Shown piece after piece: positions 8,918 to 18,072 of a stretch of DNA of 64,000 bases. The stretch covers positions 1,550,001 through 1,614,000 of the forward strand of contig NZ_CP092107.1 in assembly GCF_029016485.1 (NCBI RefSeq). The letters run 5' to 3'. The stretch comes from Vibrio sp. JC009 (GTDB lineage: Bacteria > Pseudomonadota > Gammaproteobacteria > Enterobacterales > Vibrionaceae). The notes beneath the pieces were generated by a model. That model did no database searches, was not told the origin of the DNA, and saw only the letters and a list, made by a program, of their open reading frames with translations. The translations under genes were made by a program, and so were the position numbers. Each line of letters starts with the position of its first letter. Position 1 is the stretch's first letter.

Positions 8918-9790
8918 TTACGAAGCCTTAGCTCTGTAATCGCGAGGGCTACAGCCAAACTCTTGCCGGAAGCATTTGGCAAAATAGTTACTGTCGGAAA
9001 AACCAGCATGGTCAGAAATGGCCTGTATGGTTTTTCCTTTGTCCTGAATTAGTATTTTTTCTGCAAACCTCAGGCGGACCTGTTTCAGGTATTGGCTGGG
9101 GGAGGTCTGAAGGTAGTTTTTAAATAACCGTTCCAGTTGTCTGGAGCCAATATAAGCCGAAGATGCAATATCTTCGGTTTTTATGTTGCTCTCTGTAAAG
9201 TGTTGCTCAATAAAAACCAGTGCGCGACTGAGAACCAGCGTCGAGTTATTGGTCTCCACCTTTTCCCCCTGATAGTAACGTGAGAGAGTGACAACAAACT
9301 GACCGAGAAGGGATTTAAGCATGGTTTCAAATCCCGCTGGTGCATTGTGATATTCCTCTTCTAAACTTCTTATCAGAGATACCGTGTGTTTAGTCTGCTC
9401 TTTGTTCAGGTTTAACTTTGCTGAATATTCCGATTTTTGCCTTGCTATCGGGTCGATATGAAAGAGTGCCTGATAGCCGGGAATCAGCCTCAGTTCTGGT
9501 GAGTCAAAAATAGGTGATTGCTGGTCGAACATCAGATTAACCAGTTCCAGATTATTCACATCGGTGAAACTGTGCTCTGTATCGCCGTGAATAACAAATA
9601 CATCGCCTTCCACAAGGGGATAGTTGAACCCGCCAATGGAGTGGTTTCCGGTACCGCTGATGACCAGAAACAGTTCTGAAAACTCATGTTTATGAGGCGG
9701 GAAATCCTCGGTGTGTATCCCGGATTGCAGAGCAAACCGGATATGTGGGTGCTTCAGATGCGGTTCAAATGGAAACTTAGTGGTCGTCAT
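8918..9790 (-). CDS. AraC-family regulator with cupin sensor domain
   Basis: Transcription regulator of about 291 residues. The N-terminal part (about 20-100) is a cupin-type sugar-binding domain with the HKHEFSELFLVISG motif. The C-terminal 100 residues hold the two helix-turn-helix units of the AraC/XylS family, including the end signature (GFSDSNYFAKCFRQEFG, then SPRDYR). I prefer the start at 9790, which has AGGGAA upstream on the minus strand, to an upstream Met with no such site. It is divergent from the GH3 gene and probably activates it in response to a beta-glucan-derived sugar; this role is inferred from position. Confidence 0.85.
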   Translation of the reverse strand: MTTTKFPFEPHLKHPHIRFALQSGIHTEDFPPHKHEFSELFLVISGTGNHSIGGFNYPLVEGDVFVIHGDTEHSFTDVNNLELVNLMFDQQSPIFDSPELRLIPGYQALFHIDPIARQKSEYSAKLNLNKEQTKHTVSLIRSLEEEYHNAPAGFETMLKSLLGQFVVTLSRYYQGEKVETNNSTLVLSRALVFIEQHFTESNIKTEDIASSAYIGSRQLERLFKNYLQTSPSQYLKQVRLRFAEKILIQDKGKTIQAISDHAGFSDSNYFAKCFRQEFGCSPRDYRAKAS

Positions 9791-9892
9791 GTCGTAATTT
9801 TCCCTGTTTATGTCGGAATGATAGCAGAAATTAGCCATGTTTGACCGTAAGATATTTGTTAACTGAGATATTGCCTGATGATGGAAAGAATA

Positions 9893-12466
9893 ATGACTAC
9901 GAATTTCAATACTCCCTACTTTGCCGACTGGCCACAGATTGATTCGGCAATCAAAAAAGATCCGGTAATAGAGAAAAAGGTTGCCGGTATCGTCAGCATG
10001 ATGACGGTTGAAGAGAAGGTTGGTCAGATGATTCAGCCTGATCTGCGCGGCATTTCCGTACAGGAGATGATGGACTGCAAAGTTGGCTCCATCTTAAACG
10101 GCGGCGGAGCCTGGCCCAATGAGAACAAGCGCGCCGGTGCGAAGGACTGGGTTGAGAAGGCTGATGAGTTCTGGCTGGCAACCGAAGAGATGTTTAAAGA
10201 CAGACCGTTTCGTATTCCTTTTATGTGGGCAACCGATGCGGTTCATGGCCACAATAACGTATTTAGCGCCACAGTCTTTCCTCACAATATTGGTCTGGGT
10301 TGCGCACGGGATCCTGAGCTTATCCGCAATATCGGCCGTATTACTGCGATTGAGATTGCAGCCACCGGCCTGGACTGGACTTTTGCGCCAACGGTGGCAA
10401 CGCCACGAGATCTGCGTTGGGGCCGTGTTTATGAGGGGTACTCAGAAGATCCAGAGATTGTATATACCTATGCCCGTGAGATGGTGAAGGGGCTTCAGGG
10501 AACACAGGAAGAGCTTAAAGGTGAACACCATGTGATTTCCAATGTTAAGCACTGGGTTGGTGATGGTGGCACTCATGCCGGTGTCGACCGTGGTGTTAAC
10601 GGCTATAGCGAAGAGCTGCTGCGTAATATCCATGCGATGGGTTATTTCAGCGGACTTGAAGCTGGTGCTCAGGTGGTGATGTCTTCATTTAACAGCTGGG
10701 ACGATACTGCTAACTATGATCACAGTCCGGAAACAGAAGGTACTTATAACTGCAAGATTCACGGTAGTAAGTACCTGCTAACTAATGTGCTTAAAGAAAA
10801 GATGCAATTTGATGGTCTGATAGTGACTGACTGGCACGGCCACTCTGAAGTGAGCAAGTGTAGTGACGGTGATGCAAGTTATGCCATTAATGCAGGTAAC
10901 GATGTGCTTATGGTTCCGGTAAATAAACACTGGACAGCGGTTTATAAGAAAACGCTGGAAGATATCCAGGCCGGAATTATTCCGATGGAACGTATTGATG
11001 ATGCGGTAACGCGAATACTGCGGGTGAAAATGCGTGCAGGTCTGTGGGAAAAGCCGCGTCCATCGGAACGTGCACTGGCAGGGAATCAGTCTCTTGTGGG
11101 TAAAGCAGAGCACAGGGAAATCGCCCGTGAAGCGGTACGTAAATCTTTGGTGCTGCTTAAAAACAAACAAGGGATTTTGCCATTAAAGGCTGACCAGAAA
11201 GTGATTCTGACCGGCAGTGCAGCGGATGATTTAACCAAGCAGGCTGGTGGCTGGAACCTGACCTGGCAGGGAGATGAAAACTGCCTTGAGGACTTCCCTG
11301 GTGCAACCACAGTTAAGATGGCGCTGGAATCTGAATTAGGCAAAGAGAATGTACGTTTTGACCCTAAGCTGGAAGGTGAGTTTTCACAAGGCGATATCGC
11401 GGTTGTAGTGTTTGGTGAAGATCCATACGCTGAAATGATGGGCGATATTAAAGCCTGGCAGACGCTGGAATTTGCTTCACTAAAACGTAGTTATAAGGCT
11501 GACGTAGAGAAAATCCGTACTCTGCATAAAGCGGGAGTGAAGGTAGTTTCGGTATTCTTCAGTGGCCGTCCGCTTTATCTGAATGAAGAGATTGCTAAAT
11601 CCGATGCCTTTGTGGCAGCTTTCCTGCCGGGCAGTGAAGGTGAGGGGATTACTGATGTGCTGATTGGTGATAAGCAGGGTAAGCCAAGGTTTGATTTTAC
11701 AGGCGTGCTTTCCTATAGCTGGCCGAACAAAAAACGCAGCGCTACGGTTAACCGGACTCCGGCTCATATTCCGGAATACGTTCTGCCTGAGCATGAGTTG
11801 GATCCAACCGGTGAGCATAAACCGCTGTTCGCTTACGGCTATGGTCTGAACTATAGCGACAAGGTTCAGCAGGAGGATCTGGATAATCTGCCACTGGACA
11901 TCGATGATATGCAAGGTAAAGACGCTGCAACACATGCGACACATATGTACGGAATTAATGCGACAGTTGGTGACTACCAGCTTAAAGTGGCGGATATTGA
12001 GCACTGGATGGGGGTAGATGTATCCCGTAACAACGCGATGATCCTGGATTCACTGGAAACCAAGCCGTACAACTACCAGCAGCAGCAGGATGCTGTTGAA
12101 CTGATTATCAAAGAAACGGCATGTGTCTATGTTCAGCCAAGTGACGGTACGCTGGATGATCTTAGCCACTATGGTAATGAAAATGGCTTTATTGCTTTTG
12201 ATATGAAGGTGATAAAGGCGCCGACTGAAGCTGTGTATGTCTCTTTGCAGAAAATCACTGAATACGACTCAGTGGCGGATATGCCAAAGGTTGATATCAG
12301 CGGACAGTTAAATAGTGCCGGAGATGAGTTTGTTACCGTTACGGTTCCATGCTCCGAATTTACTGCGAAGGCAGTGGACCTGCGCTATCTGGATACGCCA
12401 TTTATGCTGTTTACCGGAGGTGGGTTGCAGGCGGTTATTGCTAATATCCGATGGGATACCAAGTAG
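9893..12466 (+). CDS. GH3 exo-beta-glucosidase
   Basis: Glycoside hydrolase family 3 enzyme of about 857 residues, resembling bacterial exo-1,3/1,4-beta-glucanases. The N-terminal barrel carries the substrate motifs KHWVGDG and the nucleophile motif FDGLIVTDWHGH (Asp about 313 in this numbering). The second alpha/beta domain is marked by SLVLLKNKQGILPL, and FAYGYGLNYS closes the third domain. An extra C-terminal beta domain of about 180 residues ends in TGGGLQAVIANIRW. No signal peptide is present, so it is likely cytoplasmic, cutting imported glucan oligosaccharides to glucose. The start is uncertain: ATGs lie at 9878, 9881 and 9893; the last has GGAAAG directly upstream. Confidence 0.9.
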   Translation: MTTNFNTPYFADWPQIDSAIKKDPVIEKKVAGIVSMMTVEEKVGQMIQPDLRGISVQEMMDCKVGSILNGGGAWPNENKRAGAKDWVEKADEFWLATEEMFKDRPFRIPFMWATDAVHGHNNVFSATVFPHNIGLGCARDPELIRNIGRITAIEIAATGLDWTFAPTVATPRDLRWGRVYEGYSEDPEIVYTYAREMVKGLQGTQEELKGEHHVISNVKHWVGDGGTHAGVDRGVNGYSEELLRNIHAMGYFSGLEAGAQVVMSSFNSWDDTANYDHSPETEGTYNCKIHGSKYLLTNVLKEKMQFDGLIVTDWHGHSEVSKCSDGDASYAINAGNDVLMVPVNKHWTAVYKKTLEDIQAGIIPMERIDDAVTRILRVKMRAGLWEKPRPSERALAGNQSLVGKAEHREIAREAVRKSLVLLKNKQGILPLKADQKVILTGSAADDLTKQAGGWNLTWQGDENCLEDFPGATTVKMALESELGKENVRFDPKLEGEFSQGDIAVVVFGEDPYAEMMGDIKAWQTLEFASLKRSYKADVEKIRTLHKAGVKVVSVFFSGRPLYLNEEIAKSDAFVAAFLPGSEGEGITDVLIGDKQGKPRFDFTGVLSYSWPNKKRSATVNRTPAHIPEYVLPEHELDPTGEHKPLFAYGYGLNYSDKVQQEDLDNLPLDIDDMQGKDAATHATHMYGINATVGDYQLKVADIEHWMGVDVSRNNAMILDSLETKPYNYQQQQDAVELIIKETACVYVQPSDGTLDDLSHYGNENGFIAFDMKVIKAPTEAVYVSLQKITEYDSVADMPKVDISGQLNSAGDEFVTVTVPCSEFTAKAVDLRYLDTPFMLFTGGGLQAVIANIRWDTK

Positions 12467-12488
12467 TTGGTGCATTAGCATAAAACGG

Positions 12489-12524
12489 ACAAAAGAAAAG
12501 CCCCGTTACATCCGTAACGGGGCT
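12489..12524 (-). terminator. intrinsic terminator of the CsrB RNA
   Basis: AGCCCCGTTAC (12499-12509) pairs perfectly with GTAACGGGGCT (12514-12524) around a 4-base loop. On the minus strand it is followed by TTTTCTTTT; on the plus strand there is no T-tract. It therefore ends a minus-strand RNA rather than the GH3 transcript. Confidence 0.85.
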
Positions 12525-12852
12525 ATAGTCTTACTCGCAGCAATCCGGCTACTAAGTGTGCTCCATGCATCTAATCCATGATAGTGTGCTGTATCCTGCA
12601 GCTTAATCCTTTCTTCGCCTTCCTAGCGGTGTCCTTGATCTTATCCTGATCGGCTAACAATCCTCGTTAGCGCACTTCACTTGTTCCTTGAGCGGTGTCC
12701 CTTACATCATCCTGATGTTCAGTCCCTGCCTCTTCCTGAGGTGTCCCAGTTCGCTTTCCTTGCCGATTACTCATCCTGAATAACCGAATCTTCTTCCTGA
12801 AGATAACCAATCCTTGGTGCTTTCCTGTTCCTGTGTCTGCGTCCTGCTGACA
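12489..12852 (-). ncRNA. csrB: CsrB-family sRNA that sequesters CsrA
   Basis: A non-coding minus-strand RNA of about 364 nt. Read on the minus strand it contains about 16 AGGA motifs plus several GGGA and TGGA motifs. Many are in loops of short hairpins, such as CATCAGGATGATG, CTTCAGGAAGAAG and GATCAGGATAAGATC. This is the hallmark of CsrB/CsrC RNAs, which titrate the RNA-binding regulator CsrA and so control carbon flow, motility and virulence or quorum circuits. A promoter (12859-12886) and a strong terminator bracket it. Vibrios usually carry several csrB copies, so this may be one of a set; which copy cannot be told here. Confidence 0.88.
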
Positions 12853-12858
12853 AGTTAA

Positions 12859-12886
12859 ATATTACTCATACAGACAATTTCAGCAA
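12859..12886 (-). promoter_or_regulatory. csrB promoter
   Basis: On the minus strand, -35 TTGCTG (12886-12881) and -10 TAATAT (12864-12859) are separated by 16 bp. The predicted start is near 12852, matching the left end of the GGA-rich RNA. Confidence 0.65.
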
Positions 12887-12958
12887 GGTGGGTGTAACAG
12901 ATTATTTCTGAATAAATAATAACCGAAATTTACTAACTGATTGATATTTATAGTTGTA

Positions 12959-12974
12959 GTTACATTTATGTAAC
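12959..12974. promoter_or_regulatory. inverted repeat upstream of csrB
   Basis: GTTACAT-TT-ATGTAAC is a perfect 16-bp inverted repeat about 107 bp upstream of the csrB start. A GacA/VarA (UvrY) site is expected in this region, but the half-sites here face the opposite way from the usual TGTAAG-N6-CTTACA order, so identity is uncertain. Confidence 0.4.
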
Positions 12975-13002
12975 AAATTGATATACATCGAAGCTACATT
13001 GG

Positions 13003-13018
13003 CTTACAGGTTTGTAAG
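13003..13018. promoter_or_regulatory. second inverted repeat upstream of csrB
   Basis: CTTACA-GGTT-TGTAAG has the same six-base arms as the GacA/UvrY consensus but in reversed arrangement. It is about 150 bp upstream of the csrB start and also 245 bp upstream of the PhoU-like gene. Confidence 0.4.
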
Positions 13019-13262
13019 AGATCTCGCACAAACTGATGGTCGGTTTTCCTAAATGCTATTTCGGGCATATGGAGTGAGCTTCCTTTTCTTGCTTCTGAAC
13101 TTTGCTTGCCAGGTCCCACTGTAATAAAAGCTTAAAATTAGCCAGACCATATGATCTAAATCAGTTTTATTCGCCAATGTCTTAGGTTAACATGCGCTCC
13201 TTAAAAGCTCACCAAACATAGACTATGTTTATTTAATGAGCGGTTATTTTTGAGTATTTATT

Positions 13263-13943
13263 ATGCCAGTTAATACCATCATGGGGTTGTTTGCTAAATC
13301 CCCAATTAAACCTCTGCAAAAGCATGCTGCTGTTGTAGATGAATGTTGCTCTCATCTTGTTGAGTTTTTTGAAACTTGCCATCAGGGTGACTGGGACAAA
13401 GCTGAAACTATTCGTGTGCGAATTTCAGAGCTAGAGAAAGAAGCGGATGAATTTAAGCGCGAAATACGCCTGAAACTGCCAAGTGGCTTGTTTATGCCTG
13501 TCGACAGGACAGATATGCTGGAACTTGTTACCCAGCAGGATAAGCTTGCTAACCTCGCCAAAGATATCGCAGGTCGCGCTATAGGGCGCAAACTGACATT
13601 TCCCGATAGTATCAACGATAATTTTATTGCTTACCTTAAGCGTTGCATCGACTCGGCCAACCTGGCTCATAAAGTGATTGCTGAATTTGATGAGTTGCTG
13701 GAAACCGGGTTTAAAGGACGCGAAGTCAACCTGGTAACTGACATGATTCATCAGCTTGATCTGATAGAAGACGATACGGATTTAATGCAGGTTCAATTGC
13801 GCCAGAAACTGATGGCCGTTGAAAATGACTACAACCCGATTGATGTCATCTTTATGTACAAGATCCTTGAATGGGTTGGTGCTATTGCTGATCAGGCTCT
13901 TCGTGTGGGCACCCGCTTAGAGCTGATGCTGTCACGCTCGTAA
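13263..13943 (+). CDS. DUF47 PhoU-like phosphate transport accessory protein
   Basis: A 226-residue, mostly helical cytoplasmic protein of the DUF47/TIGR00153 family, related to PhoU. These proteins are commonly encoded next to Pit-type phosphate permeases and are thought to regulate them. Features visible are the N-terminal GLFAKSPIKPLQKHA block, a long run of amphipathic helices with many Asp and Glu residues that could bind metal, and the C-terminal ILEWVGAIADQALRVG segment. It is 101 bp upstream of the pit gene in the same direction, so the two are very likely one operon. Confidence 0.85.
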   Translation: MPVNTIMGLFAKSPIKPLQKHAAVVDECCSHLVEFFETCHQGDWDKAETIRVRISELEKEADEFKREIRLKLPSGLFMPVDRTDMLELVTQQDKLANLAKDIAGRAIGRKLTFPDSINDNFIAYLKRCIDSANLAHKVIAEFDELLETGFKGREVNLVTDMIHQLDLIEDDTDLMQVQLRQKLMAVENDYNPIDVIFMYKILEWVGAIADQALRVGTRLELMLSRS

Positions 13944-14044
13944 AGAGCATTGTCATTGATTTAATCAATATTCAGGAGAGCATTGCTTGTGTCTTCAGGC
14001 ACGGGCTCTTCTGTCTTTGTGTTTTTCTTTATTAAGGTATAACA

Positions 14045-15304
14045 ATGGATATCCTTGCTAACTATGGCACTGTCCTGATAATTATCGCTGCATTTTTCGG
14101 CTTTTTAATGGCTATTGGTATTGGCGCAAATGATGTTGCCAATGCAATGGGAACCTCGGTTGGTTCTAAAGCACTAACGGTAAAACAGGCCATCTTTATT
14201 GCGATGATTTTTGAATTCGCCGGTGCCTACCTTGCAGGCGGCGAAGTGACAGATACGATTCGTAAAGGGGTTATTGATACCTCGCTGTTTGTCAGCCAGC
14301 CTGACGTTCTTGTTTTTGGCATGATGTCGGCGCTTCTGGCGGCCGGTACATGGCTGCTGCTGGCATCATTTAAGGGGTGGCCGGTATCAACGACCCACTC
14401 CATTATCGGTGCAATCATTGGTTTCTCGCTGGTTTCTGTTGGTTCAGAAGCGGTGGACTGGAAATCCGTTCAGGGTATCGTCGGAAGCTGGATTATTACG
14501 CCGCTGATTTCAGGTATTATCGCCTACTACATTTTTGTCAGCGCACAGAGACTTATCTTTAATACCGAAACTCCGCTTGTTAATGCTAAGCGTTTTGTTC
14601 CTGTCTATATGTTCCTTACTACTCTGGTTATTGCTCTGGTAACGATCAAGAAAGGCCTGAAGCATATCGGCCTGCATATTACCGGCTTTGAAGCCTGGGG
14701 GTGGGCAATCTGCGTGTCTGCCCTGGTTATGGTTGGTGGTTATATCTACATCAACAAAAAGTTTGCAAAAAGTCAGGAAGACCACAGCTTTGCCGGTGTT
14801 GAAAAGATCTTCAGTACGCTAATGGTGATCACCGCATGTGCGATGGCTTTTGCTCACGGTTCGAACGATGTTGCCAATGCTATCGGTCCGCTGTCTGCGA
14901 TTGCTTCTACTATTGAGCATATGGGTGAAATTACCGCGAAGAGCCAGATTGCATGGTGGATTCTGCCGCTTGGTGGCTTTGGTATCGTAGTCGGTCTTGC
15001 CACTATGGGACACAAGGTAATGGCAACAGTGGGTACAGGTATCACAGAACTTACTCCCAGCCGGGGCTTTGCTGCTCAGCTTGCAACTGCGTCTACAGTA
15101 GTTATCGCTTCTGGTACCGGCCTTCCAATCTCCACCACTCAGACGCTTGTTGGTGCAGTATTAGGTGTTGGTTTTGCAAGAGGTATTGCCGCTCTGAACC
15201 TTGGTGTGGTTAGAAATATCGTTGTTTCATGGGTTGTCACGCTTCCTGCCGGTGCAATTCTGGCGGTGATTTTCTTCTATATTCTTGAAATGATATTTAT
15301 CTAA
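14045..15304 (+). CDS. pitA: Pit-family inorganic phosphate transporter
   Basis: Low-affinity phosphate (metal-phosphate):proton symporter of the PiT family, 419 residues with about ten membrane segments. The two family signatures occur as an internal duplication: GANDVANAMGTSVGSKAL near residue 27-44 and AHGSNDVANAIGPLSAI near residue 275. GWPVSTTHSIIGAIIG and GLPISTTQTLVGAVLG form the second duplicated pair. It follows the PhoU-like gene and is probably co-expressed with it. A short REP-like palindrome lies downstream. Confidence 0.9.
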   Translation: MDILANYGTVLIIIAAFFGFLMAIGIGANDVANAMGTSVGSKALTVKQAIFIAMIFEFAGAYLAGGEVTDTIRKGVIDTSLFVSQPDVLVFGMMSALLAAGTWLLLASFKGWPVSTTHSIIGAIIGFSLVSVGSEAVDWKSVQGIVGSWIITPLISGIIAYYIFVSAQRLIFNTETPLVNAKRFVPVYMFLTTLVIALVTIKKGLKHIGLHITGFEAWGWAICVSALVMVGGYIYINKKFAKSQEDHSFAGVEKIFSTLMVITACAMAFAHGSNDVANAIGPLSAIASTIEHMGEITAKSQIAWWILPLGGFGIVVGLATMGHKVMATVGTGITELTPSRGFAAQLATASTVVIASGTGLPISTTQTLVGAVLGVGFARGIAALNLGVVRNIVVSWVVTLPAGAILAVIFFYILEMIFI

Positions 15305-15328
15305 AAGATAAGAAATGCGGCACTCTCA

Positions 15329-15350
15329 TTCCCACGCCGGAGCGTGGGAA
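15329..15350. repeat. REP-like palindrome
   Basis: TTCCCACGC-CGGA-GCGTGGGAA is a perfect 22-bp inverted repeat just after the pit stop codon, inside the longer CATTCCCACGCCGGAGCGTG form seen as an extragenic repeat in many gammaproteobacteria. It could also stabilise or end the pit mRNA. Confidence 0.6.
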
Positions 15351-15365
15351 CGAGGATCCAGAGCA

Positions 15366-15662
15366 TCAGGCGGCTCTATTTGGTCGCTCTCTTAGTAAAC
15401 CTATGGTGTTTTCAATCACCGCTCTTTGCTTCTCAGGTTCAGCAACATCACCCTTCTCAAGCTCAGCCAGTATTTTTCTGATGTATCCGGCACTTAGGCT
15501 CTCATTGTTTGCATCTGCGGTTTCAAGCATGCTGTGCAGATTTCTCAGATTACGTTCGCAGCGCACTTTAACCATTGAAGGTAGAGTGACAGGTTTGTGG
15601 AGGTAGTTGGCGCAGGCTTGTAAGTCTTCTCTTAAGCGTTTTATTTGTTCTTGCTCAGTCAT
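15366..15662 (-). CDS. small uncharacterised helical protein
   Basis: A protein of about 98 residues, highly charged and predicted helical, without signal or membrane segment. I do not recognise the family. The start at 15662 (MTEQEQIKRL) is preceded on the minus strand by CGAGGTGAAGATC, an excellent ribosome site; a longer upstream reading lacks one. It is flanked by the REP-like palindrome on its 3' side and by an inverted repeat on its 5' side, so it sits as an isolated gene between pit and the tct operon. Confidence 0.55.
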   Translation of the reverse strand: MTEQEQIKRLREDLQACANYLHKPVTLPSMVKVRCERNLRNLHSMLETADANNESLSAGYIRKILAELEKGDVAEPEKQRAVIENTIGLLRERPNRAA

Positions 15663-15694
15663 GATCTTCACCTCGTAATACAGTCCATTATCTC

Positions 15695-15745
15695 TAATAC
15701 CAATCCGCGCAATCACTGGACAGCTAATGACTGGTATTGGTATAA
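15695..15745. repeat. short inverted-repeat element
   Basis: TAATACCAAT (15695-15704) and ATTGGTATAA (15736-15745) form ten-base arms with one mismatch around about 30 bases. Similar TAATACCAAT-ended elements occur between genes in Vibrionaceae; this identification is from memory. Confidence 0.35.
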
Positions 15746-15906
15746 CCAGCTTCCATCACTTACTTTTCCGTTCCTGCAATTAAGGAGCGTTCTACTTTAA
15801 ATGGTAGTTTACTTTCTATAAAAGCACTAGATGTTGTGTTTTTTGTTTGTGAAGCTTCACTTGTTATAAAGTATAAATCTATAAATAACCTCCTAAGGAA
15901 ATAAAA

Positions 15907-15936
15907 AAAGCCACCACCGAATCCGGTGATGGCTTT
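15907..15936 (-). terminator. terminator of the tct operon
   Basis: On the minus strand, AAAGCCATCACCG pairs with CGGTGGTGGCTTT and is followed by a run of T residues. It lies 27 bp after the tctA stop codon. Confidence 0.8.
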
Positions 15937-15963
15937 ATCGATTTAAGCTATTTAGCTAGTCAA

Positions 15964-17481
15964 TTAAGCTGCTGCAGCTTTTTTGTCTTCTTTCATCTTC
16001 TGTAGCTTGTTACCAATCATTGGCCAGAATACTACTGCCGCTACCGCGATAAAGATAATCACAGTGATTGGACGCTCGAAGAATGACAGGTAGTTACCGT
16101 CAGAGATTAGCAGCTGACGACGGAAGCTCTCTTCCATCATGTTACCCAGTACGATACCAAGGATAAGAGATGCTGATGAGAACTTATACTTCTTGAAGTA
16201 GTAGCCCAGGATACCGAAAGTCAGCATAACCCAAATCTGGAACATATCGTTAGAGCGAGCGTATGCACCTATGATAGAGAACATAACAATCATTGGAGCA
16301 ATCAGACCGTATGGTAGCTTCAGTACTGCTGCGAATGCTTTAACCGCGAAACGACCACTGAAGAATACAACGATACTTGCAATCAGCATTGAGAAGAAGA
16401 TGCAGTAAAGTAGTAGTGGCTGTTCAGTCATCAGCTGTGGACCAGGTTGCAGACCCTGAAGTACAAGAGCAGCAAGGATGATCGCAGTTGTTGGTGAACC
16501 AGGGATACCCAGTACCAGCGTAGGAATCATTGCACCACCACCTGCAGCGTTGTTCGCTGTTTCAGGAGCCAGTACGCCTTCTTCTGCGCCTTTACCGAAT
16601 TTTGCTTTGTCTTTGCTTGAACGAGCCGCTTCACCGTAACTTACGATAGATGCGATAGAGCCGCCTGTACCTGGAAGGATACCAACACAAGTACCGATTA
16701 CCGCAGACTTGATAACCGTCGCTTTGTACTTGAAGAACTCTTTCAGGCTGATAGTTTCCATAGAAACGCTGCCGGTGTCACCAGTCGTTGAATCATCACG
16801 GCTAGCACGGCCAATAACCTGCTTGAATACTTCTGCCATTGCAAAAGCACCGATCATGATTGGGATGTACTCGATACCGTTCAGGAAGTTCAGTTGGCCG
16901 AATGTCAGACGAGATACACCTGTCATTGGGTCCATACCAATCATCGCAATCAGGATACCGATAAGACCGGTTGCCAGCGCTTTACCCAGGTTCTTAGAAC
17001 CAACAGATGAGATACATGCCATACCTAAAAGAGTAAGAGCAAAGTATTCAGGGCTCTGGATCTCAAGTGCGATCTTAGATAGCGCCGGTGCAAGAAGCAC
17101 CATGATGCATACCGAGAAGATACCACCGAAAGAAGAACCAGACATAGCCAGACCAAGTGCACGACCCGCTTTACCCTGCTGAGACATAGGGTAACCGTCG
17201 AACGTGGTTGCTACGGACTCCGCTGTACCCGGGGTGTTAAACAGTATCGCTGTAATCGAACCACCGTATGCAGAACCGGCATATACCGCTACCAGCATGA
17301 TGATAGAAGCGTTGATGCCCATGTAGTATGTGAATGGGATCATCAGTACGATACCCATTGAAGAACTGATGCCAGGTAGTGTGCCGAAGCAAACCCCCAG
17401 ACACATGCCCATAATAATCAGGGCGAAGTTGGTTGGTTGAAACACTACCGATAGTGCTTCAACTAATAGACTCATATCCAT
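15964..17481 (-). CDS. tctA: TctA large permease of tripartite tricarboxylate transporter
   Basis: Large membrane component of a TTT-family transporter, 505 residues with about 11-12 membrane segments. Family motifs include GTLPGISSSMGIVLMIPFTY near residue 33, GGSITAILFNTPGTAESVAT near 74, and the conserved GTCVGILPGTGGSIASIVSY near 264. It takes up citrate-like tri- or dicarboxylates, using the periplasmic TctC protein for capture. It is the last gene of a minus-strand operon tctC-tctB-tctA, 19 bp after tctB. The actual substrate is not determined by sequence. Confidence 0.9.
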   Translation of the reverse strand: MDMSLLVEALSVVFQPTNFALIIMGMCLGVCFGTLPGISSSMGIVLMIPFTYYMGINASIIMLVAVYAGSAYGGSITAILFNTPGTAESVATTFDGYPMSQQGKAGRALGLAMSGSSFGGIFSVCIMVLLAPALSKIALEIQSPEYFALTLLGMACISSVGSKNLGKALATGLIGILIAMIGMDPMTGVSRLTFGQLNFLNGIEYIPIMIGAFAMAEVFKQVIGRASRDDSTTGDTGSVSMETISLKEFFKYKATVIKSAVIGTCVGILPGTGGSIASIVSYGEAARSSKDKAKFGKGAEEGVLAPETANNAAGGGAMIPTLVLGIPGSPTTAIILAALVLQGLQPGPQLMTEQPLLLYCIFFSMLIASIVVFFSGRFAVKAFAAVLKLPYGLIAPMIVMFSIIGAYARSNDMFQIWVMLTFGILGYYFKKYKFSSASLILGIVLGNMMEESFRRQLLISDGNYLSFFERPITVIIFIAVAAVVFWPMIGNKLQKMKEDKKAAAA

Positions 17482-17500
17482 TGTTTAACTCCAGAATAAC

Positions 17501-17977
17501 TTAGTAGAGCAGGTAGCTGATAGTTTCGAACAGACCGTAACCGCGTGGTAGCGGGATACTAAGGATGTTGCCGAACACGAAGGTAAATGCCAGTGAAGCA
17601 ATTACAGTAGTAAGAACCAGTTTCTTTGGTTGTCTTTCATTCAGAATAAACATTACAGATGAAATGATAACCACTGCACCAAACCAGAAGCCTACATAAT
17701 CAATGCAAAGTACAAATACAACAATGATTGCTAACAGAGAAAGGAATCCAGGATCCAGCTCTTGAATCTTGCCACCTTTTGAACCACTTTCTTTGTACTT
17801 TTTGAAAGCTTTGAAAAGAGAAGGAATTAATAACAGCACAGCCAAAATGATAACTGCCTGCGGGAAACCAGCAGGACCGATAGGGTCAGTCATACGTGCC
17901 GTATTAATATCCAGTGATTCATTAAAAAATATTCCCATTACTGCTAATAGAAATACGTGAAAAATTATTTCGCCCAT
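17501..17977 (-). CDS. tctB: TctB small membrane subunit
   Basis: Small membrane component of the tripartite tricarboxylate transporter, 158 residues with four hydrophobic segments (about 5-20, 36-52, 75-108 in two parts, and 120-140). The family hallmark is the pattern of poorly conserved but four-helix topology between tctC and tctA. The segment ARMTDPIGPAGFPQAVIILA is typical of TctB. It overlaps neither neighbour; 95 bp separate it from tctC, which would allow higher expression of the binding protein. Confidence 0.85.
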   Translation of the reverse strand: MGEIIFHVFLLAVMGIFFNESLDINTARMTDPIGPAGFPQAVIILAVLLLIPSLFKAFKKYKESGSKGGKIQELDPGFLSLLAIIVVFVLCIDYVGFWFGAVVIISSVMFILNERQPKKLVLTTVIASLAFTFVFGNILSIPLPRGYGLFETISYLLY

Positions 17978-18072
17978 TTTACTTAACTCCGCTTAATTTG
18001 AATTTCATAAAGCGATTTATCTATGAAAAAACCGTTAATTCACCGCTAAGTGAATTAACGGTATGATTCTGA

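Noticed and set aside
12499..12524. Terminator of the GH3 gene
   Set aside because: The T-tract is only on the minus strand, so it belongs to the CsrB RNA.
12525..12850. Short repeated TCCTGA motifs taken as a possible CRISPR array
   Set aside because: Repeat units are only 4-7 bases, unevenly spaced and mostly in small hairpins; the CsrB explanation accounts for promoter, terminator and motifs.
13152..13163. TGATCTAAATCA as an FNR/CRP site for the phosphate operon
   Set aside because: Core matches but outer bases do not, and no -10 is placed correctly; too weak to list.
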